Of a stretch of 17,448 bases of DNA, positions 1 to 10,986 are shown piece by piece. The DNA comes from Amoebophrya sp. AT5.2. Taxonomy: Eukaryota > Sar > Dinophyceae > Syndiniales > Amoebophryaceae. The stretch's first letter is position 1; each line of letters starts with the position of its first letter. The position numbers were made by a program, and so were the translations under genes. The notes under the pieces are model-generated. The model saw only the letters and a list, made by a program, of their open reading frames with translations, had not been told where the DNA came from and ran no database searches. The DNA lies in contig RXOD01004887.1 of assembly GCA_005223375.1 (NCBI GenBank), positions 1 to 17,448 of the forward strand. The letters run 5' to 3'.

Positions 1-3000
1 GTGCTCGTGGCGAGGACGGTCCTCGGCACGAACACGAGTGGAGGCGACTCCATGCCCAGCAGGGGACTACTAGGCAGTCCTCCCAGTGGTCATCTACTAG
101 CCGCAGCGACTGGCGAGGGCGACCCGGCGTCCCTCGTTGTACACGAACAGAACCGGAGCCCAACCTTTGGGAAATTGGAGCTCCTCCGGTATGAGGATGA
201 GCGCGCTGCAGCTGTTGAAGAATTGGACGGAGATCTCAACGTGTCCAGATCCGATCTGGCGCCGGAGTCGTCGACGCCGATGGGCGGAGGCGGGGGGGAA
301 GATCCGCACAGCGTCAACGCGTCGACGTTTTCCTTCGTGCAACACGACGACTTAGTGTTAGAGCGTGATGTTGATGCTGACCACGGTGTGGAAGACGTCG
401 TAGACGACCCCCGGAAGCCGGTTTCATGCAACAGTGCCGATCGCTTGTTTGCCGCTGCAAGAATACCGGAGTCTGCCTTGCCGAAAAATGCAGCTCTTGC
501 GGGAGGTGACTTGAGTGCGCGGAGCTGCCCCGAGGAGCAGGAGCAGGACGAGGACCACACGGCAATAAACTTGTTTCCATGGCTAAGCACCGGAAAGGGT
601 CCCTTTCTGTACCACAACGCGAGCGGGGAAGCAGCAGTGGATGAAGCCCGCGATATTACCAAAGCGGAGCGCGTTCGCGTAGATCGAGAGGTTCGAGATC
701 GAGTGGACGAGGAACGGTTACTGTCGCCGATGTCGCCTTTCGACCCGTATGAGCGGTCTTCTGACGACGACGAAACCGAGGAGCAGGCATCAGGCCTGCA
801 CCCGTGCCGGCTGTCGGGGCTCTGCGACCAGAGTACAACTTCCGCTGCCGGCGCGCACGCAGGTCTTCGAGGTGCCTCTGGAGGAGGTGTCGCCGGGGGG
901 CTTACCAGTCCGCAGAAATCCGATGCCGACACGTCGACAGCGAGCTACGTCTTCGGATCCATCTTGCAAGAAGACTCGCCGGAACGTGCGCCGCAGGACC
1001 TCGAAGAGGGGCACAGAAGCGCAAGAACAAACAGCGGCGAAGCCGATCATGGGGAATATGACCACGGTCGCGGTCGCCCGGCGGTCGCTAGCTGCAGTGC
1101 CTTTCCTTTACCTCCCTTTGCCGCGGTGGAGAAAGCTCAAGCTGCAATGCAAGACTCGGAGGACCGTGAACCGGCATCGTCGGTTTTTCCGCTGCACAAG
1201 ATCGAGGAAGATCAATATCAAGAGGACGAGCAAGAAACTACGGCCTCAACCTCCGCGGCGGGGACGAGTGGCACTTTGTGCTGTTTGTCCAACGTCGAGC
1301 TAGTTCATGGTCGTGGTGCTGCTGTCGGTGTGCCTGGTGATCCTGAAGCTAGCCGACCTGTTGCAGATGTTGGGCCTTCAGCTGCGTGTGGTGCCAGCTT
1401 TGCGTTTGCGACGCCTGCCAGTACTAGTAGTAGCAGTAGCTGCACCACCAGCGTAGTACCGAAGCTGGACCTGCCGCGAAAGCCGGCTTCGGCGTCCGAG
1501 GATTGCTTTTTCACTCGCAACCGCGATCATTTTGATACAACGACCACGACGTCCGAGCATGCTGTCAATACAACTTCCGATCCCGCGCACTCCCTTCGTT
1601 GCAGCATCGACTCAACAGTGAGCCACACCACGCCGACGCTGCCGCGGTCCCCGGTGGCCGGTCGGAAGCAAGGTGGCGGGACCTCCTCTGCGGCAGTGGA
1701 TTGGCAGCGGTCCTCGCTCCTGACGGCGTCGTCGCTGTTTGCGTCTCCCGACACGTTGGAGGACATCAGCGTTAGCGTCGACCTCGGCGACAGGAGGAGA
1801 AGTCGAGAACACCAAGAACACTTCGCAACAGCAGGAACCACAGGAGGCGGGGGCCGCATATCCCTGCAAGACTTCGCGTCGTCCCGAGCCGATGTCTCCA
1901 GAAGGAGCGATGAAATCCTCGACTTCTCGCTCACGCCGCCGATGCGAAACAGAGACCACGTCGTGTTCTCTGTTTCGCCTCGTGACGAGGGACGACATCT
2001 ACATGAGGCGCAGGAAGGACGTTACTCCCACCTCGAAGACGCACGAATCGGACAGACCTCCGTATCGGTAGCCTCGGTAAAAGCAATTGCACGACAGGTG
2101 GACCACACGACGCCACGACAAAAGCTGATGAGCGCGGCGGCACCGAGACGGAGTCCGAGCTGGACGCGCGCTGAGCCAGTGGAAGGAGCCAAAAACAAGG
2201 TTGAGCAAGAAGTTGAAGAACTGCTGCAGCTACAACCTCCAGGTGGACACGATGAAGAACTGCTCGAGGAAAGCGCGAATCCGCGGCGTAGTTCTAATTC
2301 TTGCTCGAGTGCGAGGACGTCCTCAATCTTGCTTGAAGACCCTTGTTCGCGAAATAGACGCAGTGAAGAAGTTCTCGAAACCGTGGAACTGGACACTACT
2401 TGTCGGACAACTACCTGCCTCGCCCAGCAGGAGATCTTCAGCAGCAATCATCGCGCCGCCAGTTGCATCCTCTCTTCACCTCCTGATCGCATGAGGAGCA
2501 GCCCCGTCGAGCACCTGCACGACAGACCAACCAACGAGTCCCCGTCTCCAGAGCTGGTTCGCCTCGATGAAATCCCTTGTCGCGGAGAAACGACACGACA
2601 GAGAATGTTCGACGGCCGCGAGGAGGATCATGATCATGGGCCTGCTGACGGTCGTAAGCCAGTGTGTTCAACCACGTTTTCGTCGCGAAGTACCGCAGCA
2701 TGTTCTTCCAGCGCCAGCAGTTATTTCTTCCACCAAGATGAAGGTCAAGAAGGCGGTGCCGGTCGTCGTGGGAGATCGACTGCTCCTGGAGCGCGGTCGT
2801 CCTCGTCGTCCTTCCTCGGCGCGGGCGGACGAGGCATCAGCGACGCGCAGTTGGGCGCAATAGCGGATGGCTGGGAGAAAATCTCCGAAGCGATGGAAGC
2901 CTTGCAGGCGGTACCAGGCTGGGACAAAAGCCGAGATACACGAGTAGTTGATGATGGTGACGATTCTGATGGAAGCGACCACAGCCAGGATTGGGACGCG

Positions 3001-6000
3001 CAGAACAGTTGTTCTTCTGATTTCGGCCTGGACGAAATGCGCGTCCCGCAATCGACGCCTTTGCGTGCGAGGAGACGCGGCGGTGACGGCCTCGACCAGG
3101 AGGGAGCTGCGCAGAGAGTAGAGCATGCCGTTGGCGGCATATTAGAGCAGGCGCCCGCACGGGAGCAGCTCGAAGGGAGAGCTGCGGCACACCAGCACTC
3201 GCCAGCACTACCGAGGACAGCGGCGCCAAGCACTCCTGAGCAGGACGAAAAGAACAGGTCGCCGCATGTGACCGGGTTTTACCTCTCAGCAGCGACGCGG
3301 AGATTCATAGAGCAAGACGTGACCACGAAGACGACGTCGAAGAAGCAACTTCGGCCGGCCCAGGAGCACGATGATTGTGAAGTAGATTCCCTGGGCACGA
3401 CACCTTGGATGAGGAACGAACGGGATCCATCGGAGGTACTCCTTGCGCGAAATGAGTCGATGTCGGCAGCAGTACTACTGGCAGCCCAAGGACAAGCGGA
3501 GGCGGACGATCGCGACGATGCATTCAGCAACTACACGTCGCTGCTACCACAGTCGCCTCAGCAACCAAACCTGAGCAGGAGAGTCTACTCAGCGTCCTCG
3601 AGGGGCCCAGCAGCTTCCACGTCCTCGCAGCAGCATGGCGAATGCGGGGGGCTGCTGCTGCCCTCGAGTACACCCATAAAGGAATGCCGACGAGGACCTC
3701 CACGCGAAAGCGCAAACGCACCTTGCTCGGACCATGAACGGCACCTCCACGACCATGGCGTCAAACAGGAAATCGAAGCCGCAATTTGGCACGAGGTCGA
3801 TTGTGACACATCTGAAGTTGCGCATGTAGCTGAAGGTGATGCAGACGCTGATGATGGTGATGTTGATGGCCCCCACGGTCTTACAGCTACATCCGAGAAG
3901 TTGTTGTATCGCTCTCCAGATTTGGAGAAGCGCAAGCGCGGCGCCCGGCGAAGTACCCCACGTTCGCAATCGCAACTTCTACACGCAGTGAATACAACAG
4001 CAGGACCGACGACGAACAGCAGTCCGCCGTCCAGTGGTGGCGGGGTCGCGCCTATAATGACCTCCATGTCGGACCATCAGACCAAAAGTAGCTCGCCACG
4101 ACTCGCCACAACAAGATTGGACTTCGTCGAAGCCGCGGGAGCGCCCATCAAGGATCGATACACGCGGGACACTGGGGCGGAGTGGTCTTCTTCCTCGACG
4201 ACGTTCACTCCGACAGCTGAACAACTGCCAGATCACACCTCGGACCTCCGCCGCCGAAATTCCGTGCTCATGGAGGACCAACATCAATATGACCACAGCG
4301 CGGCGTCAAGAACTTCCAAGAGTTCTTGGTACCACAACGTCACGAAGCAGCTGGATCAGAGTGCAGACGTGAGTCGAAACCCGGCTGCTCTTGCGTGTAA
4401 CCCGTTCGGGCTCGACGACGATCTCGACGATGTTGATCAACAAACGCCTGTATTACGCAAGCGCCGGAGCCCGAGAATCGAACCGCAAGAACAAAAACAG
4501 AACATCAACCATCTCGACAGCGGCCCCAGCCCGGTCGCCAGGACACCAGAGGAGCAGAGCCAGAACCCGAAAACGTCGGGAAATAAGCTCCTTCTGTTGC
4601 CGAGTGAAGACCCCCGGGTTCTGGGATGCTTGTTGCGACGCGTTCGACGTCACCTGGGCGCTCGCTGCATCGAGCATCTTTTGGAGAGCGCGACGAGTGG
4701 CTCTTCCTCTTCCGTGGTCCTCTCCCGCGACGAGTGGCTCGAGATCTTCCGGCACCACGCGCTCGGGCTCAGCCGCGAGGAAGCAGACTTTATTTTCAAG
4801 CAGCTGGTCGAGCAGGATTACCCCTCGGATTGTTCATCCGGCAGTTGTTCAGATGCATCTGCCCCAGCCTGTGCAGGAGCTGCACCCAACAACGAAGCGG
4901 AAGTGGTAGCCCTAGCCGGCGCTGCTTGTGCAGCTTCATTTCTCCGTCTGTCCGTCTTCAATATGGCGCTGGCGCACGCTGGGCGGAACCTCGGATCGAT
5001 CGCGAACCTAGAATCTTGGGGCCGCTCCGTCGTCGAGATGGCGTCTGCGGAGGCCAGGCTCTCGGGGACGGACGTCGTCGAATCCTTGTCCATTTACCCC
5101 TTCGTGGAAATGGACACGTTTCGGGCACATCTGGGTCCTCTCAGCAGAAGCTCCTGGCACTTGTTCCACGTGCTTGTGGACAAGACGTACCACGGAAGAG
5201 CTTTAGCGAAAGAGTTCTTCGACTGGATCGGCGGGAGGTGCGCAGCTTCAGGTAGCAAAACTGCGACCCCGAAAAAACGAACGTCTGCGAGAGGAGCAAC
5301 TGCGACTCCGAGCCCGACGCCGACCACTGATGAAGAAGTAGCAGCTGTCGTGGCACGACCTGGTGGAGCTGGTGAAGAAGAAGATTTCGAATTCAGTCGA
5401 CCGCGCCGCCAACGTGATGGGAAACCGATGAAAACGCCACCAGAGACGAGCAGCTGGGCCAGCGCTCCGGATTCTTCTGCGCACCCGTCACCCGTGCTGC
5501 GCGGTCAACATCTTCTGGTGGCGCATGATCATCTAAACCAGGAACAGCAACACCATCACATGAAGCCCTCTGAGCAACTGGTGCCGTTGCATGCCCACTC
5601 CACACCGCTACAGTACGGTCGATATTCGTCCGGCGAAGGTACATCTTGCCGAAGGTGGGAGGCGGGGCGAGCACCAGCTACATCGTTGCCGTATGGTACG
5701 CCTCTGGTATCCATGTCGCCATCGCACTCCTCGTTGCACCCCAGAACTCCCGGCAGCGCAGCTGCTGTACAGCAGGAAATGGAAATGCCAACCTTAGCCA
5801 CTTCGACGACCGGGAGCACGACGACGTCTGCGTCAGCCTCGCCGTCGATCGAAGACGTCGTAGGGACACTTACAAGGGGGCGCGGCTACGCTGCTCGGGG
5901 CGTGGTTGATGGTGCGCGGCACCATGTTATTCATCAATCACCTCTTCACCACGTCCACCAGGTCGCTGCCTCCACCTCCGGACGGCGGCGAGGACACTTC

Positions 6001-7105
6001 GGAGCAAACGCGGCACGCCGGGCTCTGAGCCAGACGCCCACCGATCCCGGATCTTCTCGAGGACACAACTTCTCCCGAAGCAAGAGTTCCGTTGTAGTGC
6101 GCACGGCATATCAGTATCACGACGTCGTAACATCAGGAGCCGAGGAAGACCCTGACCTCGACGACCCGTACCCCCAGTGCGTGGAAAAATCGCAAAACTT
6201 TCGTGCAGGACGCGCGGCACGAGAAAGTCCTCAAAGTACTCGAAGAAGCAGGTCTTGTGGCGCCGTCGGAGGTGGGAGCCGAGGAACCAGGGGGCGGATA
6301 CAAGTACAACCACCTCCTTCAGCGGCTCATAATTGGAAACAGTACGACCTCCGAGATCATGAAGATCATGAAAGGCGTGTTCAGGAACAACTTCTCAAGC
6401 GACAGACGGACGGCGCGGTGGACCTGCGGATGACGAGGTCCGCGTCCGGCTGTCGCTCAAGATCAAGATGCGAACATCACCCTGAAGATGTAGAGGCCGC
6501 GAGCGAGGAGGAGCGGCTGAGTTTTGAGAGGGAGCTGGCCGCTCATGCACACACCATGATGGTCGAGGTCCGAAATGCGCAAGGACGCATCGACTCGCTA
6601 CACCGAGAGCTGGCGTCGCAGGCGGAACGTATTTTTTTACTGACTTACAACTTCTCTATATTTTCCCACTTTGTTTTGTGTGTCCGTGGCCGTTCGCGTT
6701 CGGTCTCTTGTTGTTTTAGGCTCAGACAGGGCTTATTTGATTTTGGTTTCGCGCGCGTCTCGACCGTCATATCAAATCAATGCTCAACCTCCAAGCGAAG
6801 AACAATGATTCGAGGGTGCGCCCGTGGCGTTTTCGGTTTAAAGTGAGAACAGAGATGATTGGGTTTTGTATTATGATGCACGCGACGTTAAAATCATTGG
6901 AAATGAAATCTTGTAGCACTCATGCAACATACACTAAGTCCGACAGGCGAGCAGAATGTATGAGCTGCTCGTTATGAGCATTTATTTCTGAATTCCTACA
7001 CCAGGGCATGGGGAGGAAGCAGTTTTACTCCGGCAAATGCACAAGGAACGGATGCAGCAGATGATCCAGTGCTTTCTGGAAGAATACGGCGTGGAAGAAG
7101 AGTGA
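1..7105 (+). CDS. Giant disordered Ser/Glu/Arg-rich protein with EF-hand-like region and C-terminal coiled coil (5' partial)
   Basis: The frame is open from base 1 for about 2,209 codons. The first in-frame ATG is at 52, but the gene may begin upstream of the window. Exon 1 runs to 6628 and joins exon 2 (7005-7105) across a phase-1 GT-AG intron, giving about 2,242 residues. Most of the protein is low-complexity and disordered, rich in S, E, D, R, T, H and Q, with many S/T-P sites. The exception is about residues 1540-1745, with hydrophobic helical stretches (LSRDEWLEIF near 1574; FRAHL to FFDWI near 1706-1742) resembling degenerate EF-hand pairs without clear calcium loops. Residues from about 2169 onward (EEERLSFERELAAHAH) are heptad-like and continue in exon 2 (EEAVLLRQMHKERMQQM), ending in EEE. 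I do not recognise the family; a scaffold or cytoskeletal role is only a guess. Part of 6127-6503 may be spliced differently (see findings). Confidence 0.75.
6629..7004 (+). other. Intron of the giant coiled-coil gene (GT-AG, 376 bp)
   Basis: The donor GTATTT follows GAAC and the acceptor is CTACACCAG before GGCATGG. Joining in phase 1 makes an Arg codon (C + GG) and extends the coiled coil for 32 more residues to the TGA at 7103-7105. Without splicing the frame enters T-rich sequence and yields a Phe/Tyr/Cys-rich tail unlike the rest of the protein, ending at 6846. This change of composition supports the intron. Confidence 0.75.
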
Positions 7106-8061
7106 GCAGGGACAAAGTGCCATCCTCCACATTTTCGTACAACGAACTACAGTAGCCGAAGAACCACTTCTACCAAGTTTTCGTTTTCGAGAATTTGTCA
7201 AACAAGTAGCTAGAAGTTTGTCAAACCAGTTGGAAGATCAAGACAAGCATCGGCATGATCGCAGAACTAGAGCTAGACAGACCAGCTCGAGCTTGTGATA
7301 GCTCGACCTTCTGTAGCCAGCATTATCATTACCTCACATGTACGCAGTTTCTCTAAAGATGAAACTAATTTATCATGCGCGCCCGCACAGGGCGGGCATC
7401 CTCGTCTGTTGAACTTGAAGTTCGTAACAAGTGTTTCGTTTTCATGGCGAATAAGCGAGTCGCCTGGTCACCAAATTTTGCCTCAAGAATGTCTACTGCA
7501 GCCTCTAGTCGGTCGCGCGCGTGCTATCTTCGTGACCAATGAGCGTTTTCTCTGTTTACAGCTGGCCCCGTGCGACATCTCTCTGAAGCGGTCGCCCGCT
7601 TACACGATCGGAATATTTACCCAGCCAGGTAGCAAATCTGTTGGTACGTTCTGCCCATCGGCCTTTCTAGTACACTTTTCGGTCCAACTCCAAGTCCATC
7701 ACGCTCTTGTGCACTACGCTTGGTGCCCTTTGGGTGCCCGGCTATTTTGGGCGCTTTTCTTCTGCTACTGCACGAGGCATGCCAGCCGTTTCCCTTTTCT
7801 CCGGTACCTAGAACAGCACTAAGTCGGTGACCGGTACGCCCAGCATTGTAGGGAAACAAACGATTTGTATTTGAGTATGCCGCCACACACTCCTGCACTC
7901 AGGGCCTCGGCTGCCCGCGTCTGTCTGGGCGGGTTTGCAGCTTGTGCTCACCCAGCGTAATAAGTATAAGTTTAACTTTAGGGCAACCCATGCAAGATAG
8001 AAAAAAAACACTTTACGTATAGTAGATACCCTTCGTCCTCGTCCATCCATCCAACCATTCC
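7106..8061. other. Intergenic region, no supported gene
   Basis: This lies between the stop of the coiled-coil gene and the duplicated 5' region of the membrane-protein gene. An open frame at 7295-7822 begins with GTG, has no recognisable domain and a Cys/Phe/Leu-rich composition expected of translated non-coding DNA. A short direct repeat around TTGTCAAAC occurs twice near 7195-7226. I see no RNA gene or mobile element. Confidence 0.5.
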
Positions 8062-8200
8062 AAGGCTCCACCCAATCTATTTCTATCACAATTACGAATG
8101 AGAAATGAGTTGTGATTTACCCGGACCAAGAATGGCCAGGCCATGAAGGTGTTCCGTTTCGCTAATGCGCTCGTAGTTTTATCTGGAGCTGAACTAGACG
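8062..8200 (+). repeat. Upstream copy of a tandem duplication of the 5' region of the Cys-rich membrane-protein gene
   Basis: This stretch aligns with about 8358-8483. Both contain AAGGCTCCAC, then about 50-65 bases later CCAAGAATGGCCAGG, then GCGCTCGTAGTTT. The spacing differs by about 12 bases and there are scattered substitutions, so the copies have diverged. The repeat covers what should be the leader and signal-peptide region of the downstream gene. Confidence 0.75.
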
Positions 8201-8331
8201 CAGAGACAGGAAGGGAGGCACCATTAGAATCGCTGGGGGGGGCCAGGGGGGGTCCACCCACTCAAAAAACATGTCCTAAAAATCGCGAAGCGGGGGCATT
8301 AACTCGACTCAGTGACTCAGTGACTCGCTAG
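8143..8331 (+). pseudogene. Truncated paralogue of the signal-peptide end of the downstream membrane protein
   Basis: A 62-codon frame begins MKVFRFANALVVLSGAEL and matches the downstream gene's ALKVFLLASSALVVSSEL. Relative to that gene one G is missing after ATGGCCAGG, so its start reads only MARP-stop here. A new ATG three codons along restores the hydrophobic segment. After about 20 residues the similarity ends and the frame runs into Gly/Pro-rich sequence, stopping just past a GACTCAGT tandem repeat. Most likely it is a decayed duplication fragment. An upstream open reading frame in the leader of the next gene, or a small secreted peptide, is also possible. Confidence 0.5.
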
Positions 8332-8357
8332 AATTTAGATACTATCGTAGACGCGCT

Positions 8358-8483
8358 AAGGCTCCACACAGTCATCATGCCAAAGCCAATGCGCTGTGCC
8401 TTACCAGTGCCAAGAATGGCCAGGGCCTTGAAGGTCTTCCTCCTCGCTAGTAGTGCGCTCGTAGTTTCATCTGAACTACAAAT
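8358..8483 (+). repeat. Downstream (functional) copy of the tandem duplication
   Basis: This is the partner of the copy at 8062-8200, offset by about 295 bases. It includes about 19 bases of leader, the ATG at 8377 and the signal-peptide codons of the 869-codon gene. Confidence 0.7.
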
Positions 8484-10986
8484 AGTGCACTTTGGGGGAG
8501 AGCCCGAAGGCCAGCGCCAGCAGGTATCAGCGCGAGGGTTCGACGAGCAGCTTTCCAACAGCTGGATTTTCCCGACGGCGAAGTCCAAGTCGCCGGGGGT
8601 ACTTTCCGCTCTCCTGAGCGTTTCTTCATCATCCCGGGGAAAGCCTACGAGCCGCCTTGCTCGTGCTCATAGCCTTCGGTCGGTCGGGGAATGGGGAGAC
8701 GGGCCGGCAAAAATCTACCCGCGACGACCACGGGGAAATGTGACGTACGTACCGGCAAAAACCTACCCGCGTATCTCAACAGAGATCTACTACGAGGACC
8801 TCGGGAAGGGGGTTTGCGCCTGTAGGAACCCGACGCGGAAGAACGGTCTCGAGCTCGACTTTTGCAACTCGGATGTGATCATTCGCCGAAGGATCACCCG
8901 CGAGAACACGCAGCCGCCTTTCGTTTCACCCACGGACGAGGCCTGCCGCACGCTCTGCTCGGATGCCGCGGATTGCATGGCATACCAGGAGTCCTCCATG
9001 TTCGTCCAGCAATCCTGGTATCACACGAGGGCGGATGCAGCCAGAATAGGGGAAGGCAGCTATTGCGTGCTGTGGCTGTGGCACCGGGTGCCGATTGGTG
9101 TGTTCGGCCTGGTAGATATCGGCAAAAGCAACTTCAGCGACAGGCAAAAGGAGGGCCTTCTGGAGTGGCAGGATGTGCCGTGCCTGCGCAAGCGCAAAGT
9201 AGTGCAATTGACGGCCCATGAGTTCAAACCGTTTGAACTCGATTCCAAAAAGTTTGCCATTATGCCCCGCGAGAGAGATCTGAACGGCGGGAACGGCCTG
9301 GATCGCTTCTGCACTTGTAGAGCCACCACACCTACAGGCAAAGACGATACTGAGGACAAGGAAACCGTCTGCAGAGTCGCCGACGAGAAGGAAAACATGT
9401 CGCAGGAGGCTGCGGAAAGCCTCTGCCTCGAGCGAAACCGCCGCGCGGCCCTGCTGGGAGGTTCCACCAATGAGAAGGACCGCGAGTCCGCGGATCGAGG
9501 CTGCGCCGGGTTCATGTCCTTCACTCCTTTGTTCTCGGACCACCACCCGAAGGCTAAGCACGTGCTCTTTTTTTCCGGATACCAGAATGTCACTGGCATC
9601 GCGGCAACCAAAGAAGAATACGAACAAAAAGGCGGCACAAAAACTGGCCCCGCGAGCTTGTATCTGTCAGATGGGAGGGAGCCTGTGACGATGAACCGGC
9701 TGCGCGAAGATTTGAGGACTCTGCCAGAAGATTTGAGGGCGGGTTCTTGGCAGCTCCGGCTGGATACGGATGAAGCGTTTGAGGGGTTCGGGGTGGCACG
9801 ATTACGAGCTAATCGGCCGAGGTGCGTGTACTACGTGGGAGATAATCATGGTGGACGTCCGGCGGGGCCGGGGAGCCTTGGGGCTGGGCAGACGAGGCGT
9901 ATGGAAGTTTCGGGGAACCTTGGGCAGGCGCAGGCGGAGCGTATGGAAGTTTTGTTTAACGTCGCCGTCGGGGGAGTAGCTGTTTTCTCCATCGCTCTTC
10001 TCGTGATTGCCGTCTTCCTCGTCGTAGCCTGCCGCAAGCACCAGAAGAGCAGACGAGCGCTCGGGGGCAGAGACGTTCGGAAGGATAGGAAAGCGAAGCA
10101 GGAGCTTCGTTCTCGTCCTCGTGACCAGACTAATCGAGATGGGCCGGAGGAAGCGGCACGTGTGCAACACGATGACGAGAAAGCACCACAGACGCGGACA
10201 CTTCCACTAGCATCCGCCCCCAAGGATGAGAAGGACAAGCCCACAACACCGGCACGAAAAAAAAAGACAAAGAAAACGAACAAAAGAGACCACGACGCGG
10301 GGGCCCCACCGTCGCGGCAGCGACGGGCTGGCGCTCCTTCCGCTCGCCAAGTTCGTAACGTGGCGGAAGATGTAGGTCGTGGCTTTCCTACGCGCTACGC
10401 GGATTATCGCCTCGACGTTCGAGACCAGCAGCCCCTGCCGTTGCAAGGGCACCGCTTGCGGGCTGTCCGTGCTATTGGTATTGACCAAGGAGTCGAAGCT
10501 GATCAGGATTCTCGAGGTGCGCCTCTTGCCCTTGGGATGAACAATGACCCCGTAGCATTTCCGGAGCCGCTCACGCAGACACGGCAGGCCATTATGGGAT
10601 TACAAATGGAGTCACAGGAGGACTTGGCTGAAGTTCCGCTTCCGGTTAACCCGCGCGCGCACTCAACTGGAGAAGTTGGAAGAGAAGGTGGAGGAAGTGC
10701 GACGTCGGGAACACGTCAAGTACTCGAGCGCGCTACTAGGGCTGCAGTTTCATCTGCATCACTCTCCTTGCAGCTTGGGCATTACGAGGCCCAACCCGAA
10801 GAGTTGCTGTTGGGTCGCGGTGACGGTGAAATCGACGTCGACTGGTTGCTAGCGCTGGCGCCAAACGCAAACGGAGACGGAGCAAGTTGTACTGACACGG
10901 TCCCTGTGGCCCCCGTCAATTCGAGCGTGACAGGAAGACACTCGCGGCCGACGAGTGAAACACCAGAGGGCACGTCTTGTCGTTGA
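8377..10986 (+). CDS. Single-pass membrane protein with two Cys-rich (PAN/apple-like) ectodomain modules
   Basis: An intronless frame of 869 residues. ATG at 8377 is the first start. The in-frame ATG at 8416 (MARALK, then VFLLASSALVVSS) begins a better signal peptide, so residues 1-13 may not be used. The ectodomain has two modules with similar Cys spacing: CAC at 147-149, then C163, C190, C194, C200 and C230; and CTC at 312-314, then C332, C350, C376 and C483. The CRTLCSDAADCMAY segment resembles PAN/apple folds, but I cannot confirm this. A strong transmembrane helix spans about residues 529-551, followed by RKHQKSRR, which predicts a type I topology. The remaining 315 or so residues are a basic, Lys/Arg/Pro-rich, probably disordered cytoplasmic tail. 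A surface receptor or adhesin is inference; I do not recognise an orthologue. Confidence 0.8.
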   Translation: MPKPMRCALPVPRMARALKVFLLASSALVVSSELQIVHFGGEPEGQRQQVSARGFDEQLSNSWIFPTAKSKSPGVLSALLSVSSSSRGKPTSRLARAHSLRSVGEWGDGPAKIYPRRPRGNVTYVPAKTYPRISTEIYYEDLGKGVCACRNPTRKNGLELDFCNSDVIIRRRITRENTQPPFVSPTDEACRTLCSDAADCMAYQESSMFVQQSWYHTRADAARIGEGSYCVLWLWHRVPIGVFGLVDIGKSNFSDRQKEGLLEWQDVPCLRKRKVVQLTAHEFKPFELDSKKFAIMPRERDLNGGNGLDRFCTCRATTPTGKDDTEDKETVCRVADEKENMSQEAAESLCLERNRRAALLGGSTNEKDRESADRGCAGFMSFTPLFSDHHPKAKHVLFFSGYQNVTGIAATKEEYEQKGGTKTGPASLYLSDGREPVTMNRLREDLRTLPEDLRAGSWQLRLDTDEAFEGFGVARLRANRPRCVYYVGDNHGGRPAGPGSLGAGQTRRMEVSGNLGQAQAERMEVLFNVAVGGVAVFSIALLVIAVFLVVACRKHQKSRRALGGRDVRKDRKAKQELRSRPRDQTNRDGPEEAARVQHDDEKAPQTRTLPLASAPKDEKDKPTTPARKKKTKKTNKRDHDAGAPPSRQRRAGAPSARQVRNVAEDVGRGFPTRYADYRLDVRDQQPLPLQGHRLRAVRAIGIDQGVEADQDSRGAPLALGMNNDPVAFPEPLTQTRQAIMGLQMESQEDLAEVPLPVNPRAHSTGEVGREGGGSATSGTRQVLERATRAAVSSASLSLQLGHYEAQPEELLLGRGDGEIDVDWLLALAPNANGDGASCTDTVPVAPVNSSVTGRHSRPTSETPEGTSCR

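Noticed and set aside
3585..4067. Long minus-strand frames opposite the giant gene (for example 3585-4067, 2668-3233, 1527-1998)
   Set aside because: They are mirror frames of a GC-rich, low-complexity coding strand, with Ser/Arg/Cys-rich sequence and no domain or introns to support them.
4626..5255. Plus-strand frame of 209 codons overlapping the EF-hand-like region
   Set aside because: It is Arg-rich and featureless, while the main frame over the same bases has coherent helical, hydrophobic segments.
7295..7822. 175-codon open frame after the coiled-coil gene
   Set aside because: GTG start, no recognisable domain, and Cys/Phe/Ser-rich composition typical of translated non-coding DNA.
8926..9638. 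Minus-strand frames of 233 and 192 codons opposite the Cys-rich membrane-protein gene
   Set aside because: They are shadows of the plus-strand gene, whose signal peptide, Cys pattern and transmembrane helix are coherent.
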